Below, one piece after another: positions 1 through 7,773 of a stretch of 43,210 nucleotides of DNA (position 1 is its first letter; each line of letters starts with the position of its first letter). The stretch comes from an uncultured Acidimicrobiales bacterium (GTDB taxonomy: Bacteria; Actinomycetota; Acidimicrobiia; Acidimicrobiales; SHLQ01). A model generated the notes under the pieces. That model saw only the letters and a program-made list of their open reading frames with translations. It had not been told where the DNA came from and did not search any database. Where the stretch lies: contig CALJDK010000049.1 in NCBI GenBank assembly GCA_938023735.1, forward strand, positions 1 to 43,210. Reading direction: 5' to 3'. Made by a program: the position numbers and the translations under genes.

Positions 1-222
1 GAGGCGAGCGACGAGGAGCTGTCGAAGGTTTGCCACTTCATCGGCATCGATTCGGCAAAGTTGTCGCCCGCTCCGAAGCGTCGCCGCATTAATGCCTCGC
101 CAGCGGCCGACCTGCCCGACGAGTGGCGTGAAGCCCTCCGCCGGCGGTATCTGCCGGTGGTAGAGGAAGTCGAAGCATGGGTCGGTTATGTACCCCCATC
201 GTGGAAGGTGGGCCTGAAGTAG
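1..222 (+). CDS. Sulfotransferase family protein, C-terminal fragment
   Basis: The reading frame is open from base 1 and ends at TAG 220-222, giving the last 73 residues of a protein cut by the window edge. The pattern of an acidic helix, then HFIGID, then a basic stretch, then LRRRYLPVVEEVEAW and finally PSW fits the C-terminus of bacterial P-loop sulfotransferases, which transfer sulfate from PAPS. The PAPS-binding loop would lie upstream, so the family call rests on the tail alone. Its stop codon overlaps the -10-like TAGCCT of the next gene. Confidence 0.6.
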   Translation, partial: EASDEELSKVCHFIGIDSAKLSPAPKRRRINASPAADLPDEWREALRRRYLPVVEEVEAWVGYVPPSWKVGLK

Positions 223-225
223 CCT
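220..225 (+). promoter_or_regulatory. Candidate -10 element for leaderless GNAT gene
   Basis: TAGCCT is followed by exactly six bases and then the ATG at 232, so a transcript would begin at the start codon. The hexamer shares its first three bases with the stop codon of the preceding gene. No good -35 is visible, and no Shine-Dalgarno lies before the ATG. Confidence 0.4.
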
Positions 226-231
226 GCGCCC

Positions 232-717
232 ATGACCGAGCCCATACTGCGCCCAGCGACCTCCGTCGATGCTCCCGAGGTTGCCCGCATCTGGCACGCC
301 GGTTGGCGCGATGGCCACCTAGGTTCGGTGCCCGACGCGCTACTTCCCGAACGAGACGAAGCATCGTTCATCGAGCGTGCACCTCTGCGGGTGGCCGACA
401 CGACCGTGCTTGAGGTCGACGGCCACGTAGCTGGGTTCATCATGATCTTGGGCGACGAAGCCGACCAGGTGTATCTCGATGCCAAACACCGAGGCAGCGG
501 GCTGGCCTCGATGCTGCTCGCCGAGGCCGAACGGCAGATAGCGGCCGCCGGACACGACACCGCCTGGCTGGCCGTGGTGGCCGGGAACGCCCGGGCCCGC
601 AAGTTCTACGAGCGATCAGGCTGGAGCGACGCCGGGCTCTTCGCCTACCAAGCCGAAACCCGTGACGGCACAACCGATGTGCCGTGCCATCGCTACGAAA
701 AGGCGCTTACTCTCTGA
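232..717 (+). CDS. GNAT family N-acetyltransferase
   Basis: This 161-residue protein has the length and layout of a single-domain GNAT enzyme, which moves an acetyl group from acetyl-CoA to an amine. The acetyl-CoA pyrophosphate loop appears as HRGSGLASMLL near residues 86-96, preceded by the beta-strand VDGHVAGFIMI. The usual late motif ARKFYERSGW follows near residue 122. The acceptor substrate cannot be read from the sequence. Its 3' end overlaps the convergent TetR gene by 11 bases. No Shine-Dalgarno precedes the ATG, in line with a leaderless message. Confidence 0.88.
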   Translation: MTEPILRPATSVDAPEVARIWHAGWRDGHLGSVPDALLPERDEASFIERAPLRVADTTVLEVDGHVAGFIMILGDEADQVYLDAKHRGSGLASMLLAEAERQIAAAGHDTAWLAVVAGNARARKFYERSGWSDAGLFAYQAETRDGTTDVPCHRYEKALTL

Positions 718-1309
718 CGGGCTGTACGGCAGCCCCAAGAACTGCCATCAGGTCGGGGCCCCGCTCCTCAAACTGTGCCGCCCCCAGTTGCACAACCGAG
801 AATAAGACCGACACCATGATGTCGACCATGCCATTGCCGATCTGGATCGGGTCGATATCGTGCCGAACAAGTCCGTTGTCCTGCTCGCTTCGTAGCCGAG
901 CGCCAACAAGAGTCCGCAACTCGGCCAGGGCAGGAAGATCGACGATCCGGCTGGCGACCTGCGGCTCGAGTCCGGCAAGGACCCGTTGGGCCAAAGGATG
1001 CCGATCGACGGCGACAACTAGGTTGGCAAAGAGATCGCTGCGCCAAGCAGGGTCGCGGTCTTCGAGAGGCGTGAGAAGCACGGCCTCCTCGATGATTCCG
1101 GCGGCGTCTTCGTCGAGGGCGGCCAGAAAGAGCGCTTCTTTGTTATCGAAATAGGCGTATGCGACCGAACCGCTCATTCCGGCGTCTCGGGTTATATCGG
1201 CTACCGATGACGAACGGAAGCCGTCGCGACCGAATCGCACAATGGCTGCTTCGAGCAATGCCCTGCGGGTCTGCGCGCCCTTCGTGCCGTGCTTTGCACC
1301 GTCATCCAC
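707..1309 (-). CDS. TetR/AcrR family transcriptional regulator
   Basis: The 200-residue protein has a TetR N-terminal DNA-binding domain: TRRALLEAAIVRFGRDGF, then the helix-turn-helix VADITRDAGMSGSVAYAYFDNKEALF at about residues 37-62. The all-helical ligand-binding half follows. It starts at GTG 1309; TATCGT lies seven bases upstream, so it may be leaderless. It is divergent from the PF10118 hydrolase gene at 1398 and by position probably controls that gene and itself; the inducer is unknown. The 3' end overlaps the GNAT gene tail-to-tail. Confidence 0.9.
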   Translation of the reverse strand: MDDGAKHGTKGAQTRRALLEAAIVRFGRDGFRSSSVADITRDAGMSGSVAYAYFDNKEALFLAALDEDAAGIIEEAVLLTPLEDRDPAWRSDLFANLVVAVDRHPLAQRVLAGLEPQVASRIVDLPALAELRTLVGARLRSEQDNGLVRHDIDPIQIGNGMVDIMVSVLFSVVQLGAAQFEERGPDLMAVLGAAVQPVRE

Positions 1310-1363
1310 CGAGTGGACGATAGCAGTGACGATTCAGAGGACCACGACTCCCTTTTTGAGCGT

Positions 1364-1391
1364 TTGACATATTCTCTTAATTTTATAGGAT
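1364..1391 (+). promoter_or_regulatory. Promoter of the metal-dependent hydrolase (leaderless)
   Basis: A perfect -35 TTGACA (1364-1369), a 16-base AT-rich spacer and -10 TAGGAT (1386-1391) precede the ATG by exactly six bases. Transcription should start at or next to the A of the start codon. This is the clearest promoter in the window. The AT-rich spacer is a likely target for the divergent TetR protein, but I could not find a convincing palindrome in it. Confidence 0.65.
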
Positions 1392-1397
1392 CATCGT

Positions 1398-2258
1398 ATG
1401 ACCGCATCAAAAACCGACGTCGCCGAACGACGAATACCCACACGTCGTATCTCTCTTGCTCACACGCTGCGCAACCTTCCACACACCTATGTGGGACCCG
1501 ACGAAGTACTGATGAGCCATATCCTCGCAGCCTTCTCCGCGGTGATTCCGGACGGCGAGGAGTACTTCGTCCGCACCGTACGCCACTTTCGGGACGAGAT
1601 CACCGACCCGCAGCTCAAACTCGACGTCTCGGGGTTCATTGGTCAGGAAGCCGTACACGGACGCGAGCATCGCGAGCTCAATGATGCCCTCCAAGACCTT
1701 GGCTACCCGACAAAAAGAATCGAGCGGAACGTCGACAAGGCCCTCCGATTCCGTGAACGCGTTATGTCTCCGCACGCGAACCTGGCCTGCACTGCGGCAC
1801 TAGAGCACTTCACCGCAACCTTTGGCACAATGGTTCTTGGCAACGAAGAAGCTCGAGAATCATTGGGCCCTCTGGCCGACTTCTGGGCGTGGCATGCGCT
1901 CGAAGAGTGCGAGCACAAGGCTGTTGCCTTCGATGTTTACCGGGCAATGGGCGGGTCTGAGCGCACCCGAAAACGCATGATGAACTTCATCTGTTTCACC
2001 TTCATCGGCGGCATGAGCCTGGAGATCGCCATCGCGACTGCTCGAGACAAAGCAGCCCGCACACCCGCGGCAAAGAAACGAACCCGGGAAGTTCTTCGCA
2101 ACTCGCCCTTCCTCTCCAAACACATGTGGCGTCAACTTCGCGACTACAACCGCGATGACTTCCATCCCAGCGACCACGCCACCGATCACCTCGTCGCTGA
2201 GTGGTGCGAGACCTACTTCGGCGCCGACGGCAAGCTCAACGAGTTTCTGGCGAGTTAG
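1398..2258 (+). CDS. Metal-dependent hydrolase, PF10118 (ferritin-like helical) family
   Basis: The 286-residue protein matches the predicted metal-dependent hydrolase family (COG3687, PF10118). Metal-ligand type motifs are visible as GQEAVHGREH near residue 80 and ALEECEHKAVAFDVY near residue 170, a pattern of Glu and His spaced on long helices like a di-metal centre. Its real substrate is not established for the family. It is divergent from a TetR regulator, a common arrangement for inducible stress or lipid-related enzymes. Its stop codon directly abuts the stop codon of the convergent aldolase gene, with no bases between. Confidence 0.85.
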   Translation: MTASKTDVAERRIPTRRISLAHTLRNLPHTYVGPDEVLMSHILAAFSAVIPDGEEYFVRTVRHFRDEITDPQLKLDVSGFIGQEAVHGREHRELNDALQDLGYPTKRIERNVDKALRFRERVMSPHANLACTAALEHFTATFGTMVLGNEEARESLGPLADFWAWHALEECEHKAVAFDVYRAMGGSERTRKRMMNFICFTFIGGMSLEIAIATARDKAARTPAAKKRTREVLRNSPFLSKHMWRQLRDYNRDDFHPSDHATDHLVAEWCETYFGADGKLNEFLAS

Positions 2259-3146
2259 TCAGCTCACCGAGCGCCAGGGCTTGGCGGTTGCTTCGGCGAG
2301 AGCCGACAGGTCTTCCATCCGCGGGCGCACAACATCGGCGATTATTTGTTGACGGTCGGCGGCTGGCGCTCTTGCGAGTTCGGCCCAAATGGCTCGGCCG
2401 CCGGTGAAGCCCGAGCAGCCGTTGGCGAAGGCCACTTCGAGTTGGGCTCTGTACATGTCGAAGGTGACACCCGAAGAAAGCAGCACCCACGGAACGTTGG
2501 TTTCGGCGTCGACTGCTGCGCAGGCATCGGCCCAACCGCCGGGGTCGTCAGGATTCCCGGGAAACTCGCACTTGAGGATGTCGATACCCGAGCCAGCCAG
2601 GCGTTTGGTGGTCTCGACCACGATGCGGGTGCGATCTTCATTGGCCATACCGAACGCCACCGGCTCGACCAGCAACGCCAGATCGAGCTGGCGGCACGTC
2701 TCGACAACTTCGGCCACCACGGCCTCCTGTTGCTTGGCATGATCGGGTCGATCTGGTGAGTAGGGCAGCAGAACCTTGGCCACGCTGGCGCCCCAGGCCT
2801 TGGCATCGGCGGCGGTGAACCCATCCATCCAGGTGGTGGGGCCGGCCCACGGATCGCCCACGTACCCCTGCGATTCGAGGGCGGCCATGAAGCCACATGA
2901 TCCGGGCAGTGCCCCGGCGTCGATGGTGTGGGGCAGCGAGTACACAGCTTCGAGCATCACGCCGCTGCCCGCAGAGGCAGCACCTCGGATGAGGTCGAGC
3001 TTGAAGTCGGTAATCTCGGCATCGGAGAGGTGATCGCCGAGCACCGCTTTCAGCGACTCACGGTGATCGATGGCCAGCACGGCGAACACGCCGCTGTCGG
3101 TGGCCAGGGTGTCGAGGCCCCGCTGTTTTCCGGGAGTGAGGGTCAT
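2259..3146 (-). CDS. LacD/YihT-type class I aldolase, last gene of the iol operon
   Basis: The 295-residue protein belongs to the class I tagatose-bisphosphate/sulfofructose-phosphate aldolase family. Near the N-terminus is AVLAIDHRESLKAV, and the Schiff-base lysine segment is GIDILKCEFPG at about residue 185. SSGVTFDMY and GFTGGRAIW follow as the phosphate-binding end of the barrel. The ATG at 3146 overlaps the iolB stop as ATGA, so it is chosen over a longer open frame reaching 3221. In this operon it most likely cleaves 2-deoxy-5-keto-gluconate 6-phosphate to dihydroxyacetone phosphate and malonate semialdehyde, the job of IolJ. The family is seen; the substrate is inferred from context. 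Confidence 0.85.
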   Translation of the reverse strand: MTLTPGKQRGLDTLATDSGVFAVLAIDHRESLKAVLGDHLSDAEITDFKLDLIRGAASAGSGVMLEAVYSLPHTIDAGALPGSCGFMAALESQGYVGDPWAGPTTWMDGFTAADAKAWGASVAKVLLPYSPDRPDHAKQQEAVVAEVVETCRQLDLALLVEPVAFGMANEDRTRIVVETTKRLAGSGIDILKCEFPGNPDDPGGWADACAAVDAETNVPWVLLSSGVTFDMYRAQLEVAFANGCSGFTGGRAIWAELARAPAADRQQIIADVVRPRMEDLSALAEATAKPWRSVS

Positions 3147-3973
3147 GGCGTGGTGACTGGATGGGTCCAGGCACCGGCGTCCCAGTTGTCCTGAATCCAG
3201 GTGTGGTCCTCGTGGAAGCACGGCGGCTTGATGCGGTCGTCGCCAACTAGGTCGCCGGCCAGGTAGTTGAGGAAGAACATGTTTGAGCTGGGGCAGGCGA
3301 CCGACGAGTGATAACCCTTGGGCACCAAAGCAACGTCGCCATCATGCAGCACGATCTGCTCGTCGAAGTTGGCTTCGGGCGCCCAGTTACGATGCATGGC
3401 AAAGCCCTCGCGATCGAGCCGGAAGAAGTAGGTTTCCTCTAGGTACGGCGAGCCGTCGACGCCATCGTGACGGTGTGGTGCCCAACCCGACCAAGTGCCG
3501 CGAGGCACGTATACCTCGTAGAGGATGAGCCGTTCGGCGGGTAACGGCATGGCCATGATGTGGTTGACCTGACGATGCGCGGCGCCGCCACCGCGCACCT
3601 CACTCTTCATCTCTTCGGGGAGAAACAGTCGCGCCGGGTACATACCTTCGGCCTGGGCCGACCCGATGGCGAACTCGAAGTCGTCGGAGGCGGTGACCTC
3701 GATAGCCATGCCCGGCGGCACGTAGGCGACCTGGGGCATCTGGGTGAACACGCTGGTGCGGCTGAGCTCCCAGGTGTTGTCGCCAGCCTTCACGGTGCCC
3801 GAACCCGACAGCGGAACAATGGCCGTTTCCTGGCCGTCGCGGTGATCGCCAAACGTGGCGCCGGCAGTGAGCGACTCGATTGCGAAGCTCAGGTATTTCC
3901 AGTTGGCCGACTCTGGGGTGATATCGACCCGCCGTCCGGGGCCGTCGGTTGTCTTTACAAGGCTGCTGGTCAT
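3143..3973 (-). CDS. iolB: 5-deoxy-glucuronate isomerase
   Basis: The 276-residue bicupin matches IolB, which converts 5-deoxy-D-glucuronate to 5-dehydro-2-deoxy-D-gluconate in the cytosol. Visible family features are GDHRDGQETAIVPLSGSG in the first cupin, YEVYVPRGTWSGWAPHRHD followed by YLEETYFFR in the second, and DGDVALVPKGYH near the C-terminus, with metal-ligand His and Glu residues in the HRHD and EE segments. The ATG at 3973 is chosen because it overlaps the previous stop as ATGA and has GGGAG six bases upstream; the ATG at 3985 has no ribosome site. It is coupled to the aldolase gene downstream. Confidence 0.95.
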   Translation of the reverse strand: MTSSLVKTTDGPGRRVDITPESANWKYLSFAIESLTAGATFGDHRDGQETAIVPLSGSGTVKAGDNTWELSRTSVFTQMPQVAYVPPGMAIEVTASDDFEFAIGSAQAEGMYPARLFLPEEMKSEVRGGGAAHRQVNHIMAMPLPAERLILYEVYVPRGTWSGWAPHRHDGVDGSPYLEETYFFRLDREGFAMHRNWAPEANFDEQIVLHDGDVALVPKGYHSSVACPSSNMFFLNYLAGDLVGDDRIKPPCFHEDHTWIQDNWDAGAWTHPVTTP

Positions 3974-4836
3974 TGGTTCTCCCATGGGAATGTTTCGGGT
4001 ACGGGGTCGGGTGGGGCGAAAGGGCCCTGGCCGGGAATGTTCTGGTCGAAGTCGATTGAAGCGCCGGTCATCATGCCCGACTCGCCCGACAACATGAAGC
4101 AGATGCCGCGAGCAACCTCTTGGGGTTTGAGGATCCGACCGAATGGTTGGGCCGCTTCGGCTACTTCTAACCAGTTGTCGGGGGCGTCGTGGAACTTCTT
4201 TTGCACATCGTCCTCGGCAGGGGTGTCCATCCAGCCGGGGTTGATTAGGTTTACGCGGATCCGGTGGACCCGCAGCGAGTAGGCGGCGTGGCGAACCATG
4301 CCTTCGAGCGCATGTTTGCTGGCCACGTAGGGGAACAGCTCGTGGATGGCCCCGTGGTGGGCGATGCTGCCCACTAGTGCGATAGATCCTTCGTTGCCCT
4401 CACGTTTCATGATCTTGGCGGCACCGCTGATGAGCATGCCGGGCGCTTTGATGTTGAGCGCCAGCATGTCGTCCCACATCTGGCCAGTGGTGTTGAGCAC
4501 CGTGCCGCGCCAGGTGGCAGCGGCGCAGTTGACGAGACCATGGAGGGTTCCGAACTCGGTATCGATGGTGGCGATGACCTGTTCGACACCGTCGGTGCCG
4601 TAGAGGTCGGCCGACAAGAACACGGTGTGGCACGCATCGTCGGTGAGCGAAGCGGCGGCGGCCTCGCCCTTGGCCTGGTCGCGGCCGACAAGAAGAATCT
4701 GCGCCGCGCCGCGAGCCTTCATCAGTTCGGCGACTGCATACCCAAGACCCTGCGATCCGCCGGTGACCGCATAGGTCTTACCCGCCATCGACGAATAGGC
4801 ATTGGGGTTGGCGGGGTCGAGCGCTTGGCCGTTCAT
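3970..4836 (-). CDS. SDR family oxidoreductase in the iol operon
   Basis: This classical short-chain dehydrogenase is 288 residues long. The cofactor loop TGGSQGLG is near residue 22, NCAA follows, and the catalytic Ser and Tyr-Lys appear as VGSIAHH and YVASK. NPGW follows the active site, as usual. The substrate is unknown; a cyclitol, inosose or keto-sugar is likely from context. The ATG at 4836 overlaps the upstream gene's stop as ATGA, which excludes the longer frame to 4974. It is not one of the core Iol enzymes, so it may widen the range of inositol isomers used. Confidence 0.9.
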   Translation of the reverse strand: MNGQALDPANPNAYSSMAGKTYAVTGGSQGLGYAVAELMKARGAAQILLVGRDQAKGEAAAASLTDDACHTVFLSADLYGTDGVEQVIATIDTEFGTLHGLVNCAAATWRGTVLNTTGQMWDDMLALNIKAPGMLISGAAKIMKREGNEGSIALVGSIAHHGAIHELFPYVASKHALEGMVRHAAYSLRVHRIRVNLINPGWMDTPAEDDVQKKFHDAPDNWLEVAEAAQPFGRILKPQEVARGICFMLSGESGMMTGASIDFDQNIPGQGPFAPPDPVPETFPWENQ

Positions 4837-5840
4837 GCAATCTCGTTTACTGCAACGGGCCGGTTCTCTTCGACCGACTTCATGGCGGCCAGCCCCAACA
4901 CCAACGGTGCACGGCCATCGATGCCGGTTACCGGCATAACACCGGTGGACAATCCCTCGACAAAGCCCGACCATTCGGCCAGGTAGCTGGGGATGTAGCG
5001 CTCGAGGAAAAAGTACGGAATGGTCGCCTGGTTGGTCCCGGCGGCAGTGTGGATTTCGGTGGTGTGACTGCGAGGATTCTCGGAAACCGCCATGCCTTTC
5101 GAGCCGAAAGCCTCGACCCGTTGGTCGTAGCCATAGACCGCCTGGCGGGTGTTGTCGATCGTGGTTATACAGCCGTTCTCGTGGGTCATCATGATGACCG
5201 CCGTGTCGACATCGCCGGCCTCGCCGATTGCGGGGTCGACCCGCACGGCTGCCTTGGCGAACACTTCAGTCACTTCGCTGCCGGTGACGAACCGTGCCAT
5301 GTCGAAGTCGTGGATGGTCATGTCGCGAAACATCCCGCCCGACACGTTGATGTACTCGATGGGTGGCGGCGCTGGATCGCGGCTAGTGATCCGCAGCATA
5401 TGCAGATCGCCGCACTCACCGTTGGCCACCGCCTGCTTCACGGATGCGTGTGCGGCGTCGAATCGGCGGTTGAACCCCACCTGCATCGGTACACCAGCCG
5501 CATCGACCGCCGCCAGAGCTCGGTCGACTTCGGCCAGGTCGAGCGACACCGGCTTCTCCAGAAAGATCGCCTTGCCCGCTTCGGCAGCGGCGACCACCAG
5601 GTCGACATGGGTATCGGTGCTGGTGCAGATGGCCACGGCATCGCAGTCGCTGGCCATGATCTCTTCGGCGTTGGCGGCAACGGGAACGCCGAGGTCGGCG
5701 CCAACCGCCTCAGCCCCCTCGGTGTACACATCGAACACTGCCGACACATCGAGGCCTGGCACCTGGCGGGCCACCAGCTCCGCGTGCATCTTGCCGATAC
5801 GACCGGTACCCAATACGGCGATGGTTGGGTTATCTGGCAT
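4833..5840 (-). CDS. iolG: Inositol 2-dehydrogenase-like (Gfo/Idh/MocA family)
   Basis: The 335-residue oxidoreductase starts with the Rossmann motif VLGTGRIGKMHAE and carries the EKPVSLDL segment with its catalytic lysine near residue 95. VGFNRRFDAAH and IHDFDMARF follow as the substrate-side Asp/His region. It looks closest to IolG, which oxidises myo-inositol to scyllo-inosose with NAD+. Two further relatives lie in the same operon, so assignment of this copy as the main myo-inositol enzyme rests on its overall resemblance and is not proven. Its ATG shares one base with the preceding stop (TGATG), showing tight coupling. Confidence 0.85.
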   Translation of the reverse strand: MPDNPTIAVLGTGRIGKMHAELVARQVPGLDVSAVFDVYTEGAEAVGADLGVPVAANAEEIMASDCDAVAICTSTDTHVDLVVAAAEAGKAIFLEKPVSLDLAEVDRALAAVDAAGVPMQVGFNRRFDAAHASVKQAVANGECGDLHMLRITSRDPAPPPIEYINVSGGMFRDMTIHDFDMARFVTGSEVTEVFAKAAVRVDPAIGEAGDVDTAVIMMTHENGCITTIDNTRQAVYGYDQRVEAFGSKGMAVSENPRSHTTEIHTAAGTNQATIPYFFLERYIPSYLAEWSGFVEGLSTGVMPVTGIDGRAPLVLGLAAMKSVEENRPVAVNEIA

Positions 5841-6778
5841 CAGGCAAACCCTTCTTCACGTTGGGTACGAAATCGCTCGAGCAGGGTACGTACCGGCGTT
5901 GGGGCATGGCCCAGCACCTTCTCGGTGCGTGGTGTGGTGAGCGATGAGTCGTGCGGGATCGGCGCTGCCATCAACGAGTCGGGGTCCGGCGGGCCGTACT
6001 GAAGTAGCCCGGTATCGAGGTCGAACACCTCGCAGGTGAGTTCGGCCAGCTCTCGCCGGGTGACAGAGTCGGCACCCGAGCAGTGAAAGATGCCCGTTGC
6101 CTTCTGCTCCCCGATCATCATCATGATTTCGCCACACTCAAGCGCCAGCGACGGGGTTGAACGCATGTTGATCTCGGGCGCTTCCCACACGGTGAACGGG
6201 TTGCCCGCCTCGAGCGCATCGACGATGCTGGCCACGAAGTAGCCAAAGCCACGGTCCTGGGCTCGGATGGTCGCGGGCCGAGCCAAGTGCAACCCGTTCA
6301 CGCCGCTTACCCGGGCAACCGCTCCACCACGCTCGATGGCCACAACCTCGCTGGCCATCTTCAGGGCGCCATACAGGTTGATGGGGTTGGGCGGGGTGTC
6401 TTCGTGGGCGCCGCCTTGGGTGCCGTCGAATACCCAATCGGTGGAGACGACCACGTAGGTTGCGTCAGCGTCCGCCGCGCCGGCCGATGTGTGTCGGGTA
6501 GCGCCAACATAGGCTTCCCACGCCGCCTCGCGGTCGGCGTACAGTTGGGCCCAGTCGTTCATGATGGCGCAGTTGATAACCAAGTCGGGGTTGAAGGCAT
6601 CGATACTGGCCCGCACGGCCGACTCGTCGGTCATATCGAGGTGATCGACCTGATAGCCGGCGCCCTCGGGCGGAGTAAACGTTGCGGCGGTTGTGACGAC
6701 CTCATGGCCGGCGTCGAGTGCGGCGCGCACCACGTTGGAGCCGACAAAGCCGCCACCACCAGTAAGCCAAACTCTCAT
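5840..6778 (-). CDS. RmlD-like NAD(P)-dependent sugar reductase/epimerase (extended SDR)
   Basis: The 312-residue protein has a GGGGFVGSNVV nucleotide-binding loop at its start. STDWVFDG is typical of RmlD (dTDP-4-dehydrorhamnose reductase), and the active-site YGALK is near residue 150. Such enzymes normally act on nucleotide-linked sugars, so it is unusual inside an inositol operon. It may reduce a keto-cyclitol or handle a glycosylated inositol; neither can be shown here. The ATG at 6778 overlaps the upstream stop as ATGA, so the long N-terminal extension of the open frame to 6892 is not used. Confidence 0.82.
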   Translation of the reverse strand: MRVWLTGGGGFVGSNVVRAALDAGHEVVTTAATFTPPEGAGYQVDHLDMTDESAVRASIDAFNPDLVINCAIMNDWAQLYADREAAWEAYVGATRHTSAGAADADATYVVVSTDWVFDGTQGGAHEDTPPNPINLYGALKMASEVVAIERGGAVARVSGVNGLHLARPATIRAQDRGFGYFVASIVDALEAGNPFTVWEAPEINMRSTPSLALECGEIMMMIGEQKATGIFHCSGADSVTRRELAELTCEVFDLDTGLLQYGPPDPDSLMAAPIPHDSSLTTPRTEKVLGHAPTPVRTLLERFRTQREEGFA

Positions 6779-7773
6779 GGTTTTCCTTCGTACATCTTGG
6801 GCCGGTCGGCCGCTTCGACCGCTACCGGTGCACCGTTGGCGATCGACTCGAGAGCAGCCTCGGCCACGAACTGGGCGGCCAATCCGTCCCACACCGAAGG
6901 TCCAGAGGCTTCGACGTCGTCAAGGGAGGCAACCCACGCTCGGTCCTGCGTTCGATACGCCTCGGCGAACCAGCCGAACCAGTCGTCTCCAATCGGCGTG
7001 CGGTAGTCACCGTCGACCCTCAGACGTGGTCGTTGCGGTGCCGACGTGGCGACCATGCCCCCTTGCGCGGTGGCCTCAACCTCCACCTCATAGCCGTAGG
7101 TGTCCTCGCTGAACTCGACCGTGGCCGTGGCGCCTGACGCCAAGCGCAACACGAGCAGCACATGATCGAGACCGCCCGGCTTGGGGATGGTGCGGGCGTC
7201 GACTTCGGTGATCTCGCCAGCCAGCCACCGCACCGTGTTGATGTCGTGAATCAGCGACTGCACGATGACGGTCTCGGGAGTGCGTGGATCGGTATTGGTG
7301 TTGCGATGGGTGCAACGCAGATAGTGCAACGCATCGAGCTTGGCGAGCTGTTCGGCCAGCGCCAGATGAGCATGGTCGAACTGCCGCATGAAGCCGACCT
7401 GCGTGACCCGGTGGCCAACCGCTTCTTCGGCGGCCAGCACGGCGCGTGCACCCGGAAGGTCGTGTGACACCGGCTTCTCCAACAGCAATCGACTGCCCGC
7501 CCCGATGACCTCTATGGCCAGAGCTGCGTGGGTGTCGTCGGGCGAAGCGATAACGACCCCGTCGTACCCGGCTGCTGCAACGGCATCGGGGTCGTCGGAG
7601 ACCTCCACGCCAAACTCGGCCGCAAGCGCAGCGGCATCGGCGAACGGGTCGGCGATTGCCACCAACTCCAGACCGGGGATCTCCTGCAGCGCAGCAGCAT
7701 GGAATCGCCCCATGCCCCCCGCGCCGATAACGGCGACCCGCTTCATCTGCTGGTTCATCCGGTGCTTACTCAT
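6775..7773 (-). CDS. Second Gfo/Idh/MocA family oxidoreductase
   Basis: The 332-residue protein has the family's N-terminal Rossmann fold (VAVIGAGGMGRFHAAAL from about residue 13) and the lysine motif LLLEKPVSHDLPG near residue 97. HDINTVRWLAGE supplies the substrate-side acidic and His residues. It differs clearly from the other two family members in this operon. Likely roles are oxidation of scyllo- or D-chiro-inositol, or interconversion of inososes. Its first codon overlaps the iolD stop as ATGA. A second methionine at residue 10, next to the conserved core, is a possible alternative start. Confidence 0.87.
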   Translation of the reverse strand: MSKHRMNQQMKRVAVIGAGGMGRFHAAALQEIPGLELVAIADPFADAAALAAEFGVEVSDDPDAVAAAGYDGVVIASPDDTHAALAIEVIGAGSRLLLEKPVSHDLPGARAVLAAEEAVGHRVTQVGFMRQFDHAHLALAEQLAKLDALHYLRCTHRNTNTDPRTPETVIVQSLIHDINTVRWLAGEITEVDARTIPKPGGLDHVLLVLRLASGATATVEFSEDTYGYEVEVEATAQGGMVATSAPQRPRLRVDGDYRTPIGDDWFGWFAEAYRTQDRAWVASLDDVEASGPSVWDGLAAQFVAEAALESIANGAPVAVEAADRPKMYEGKP

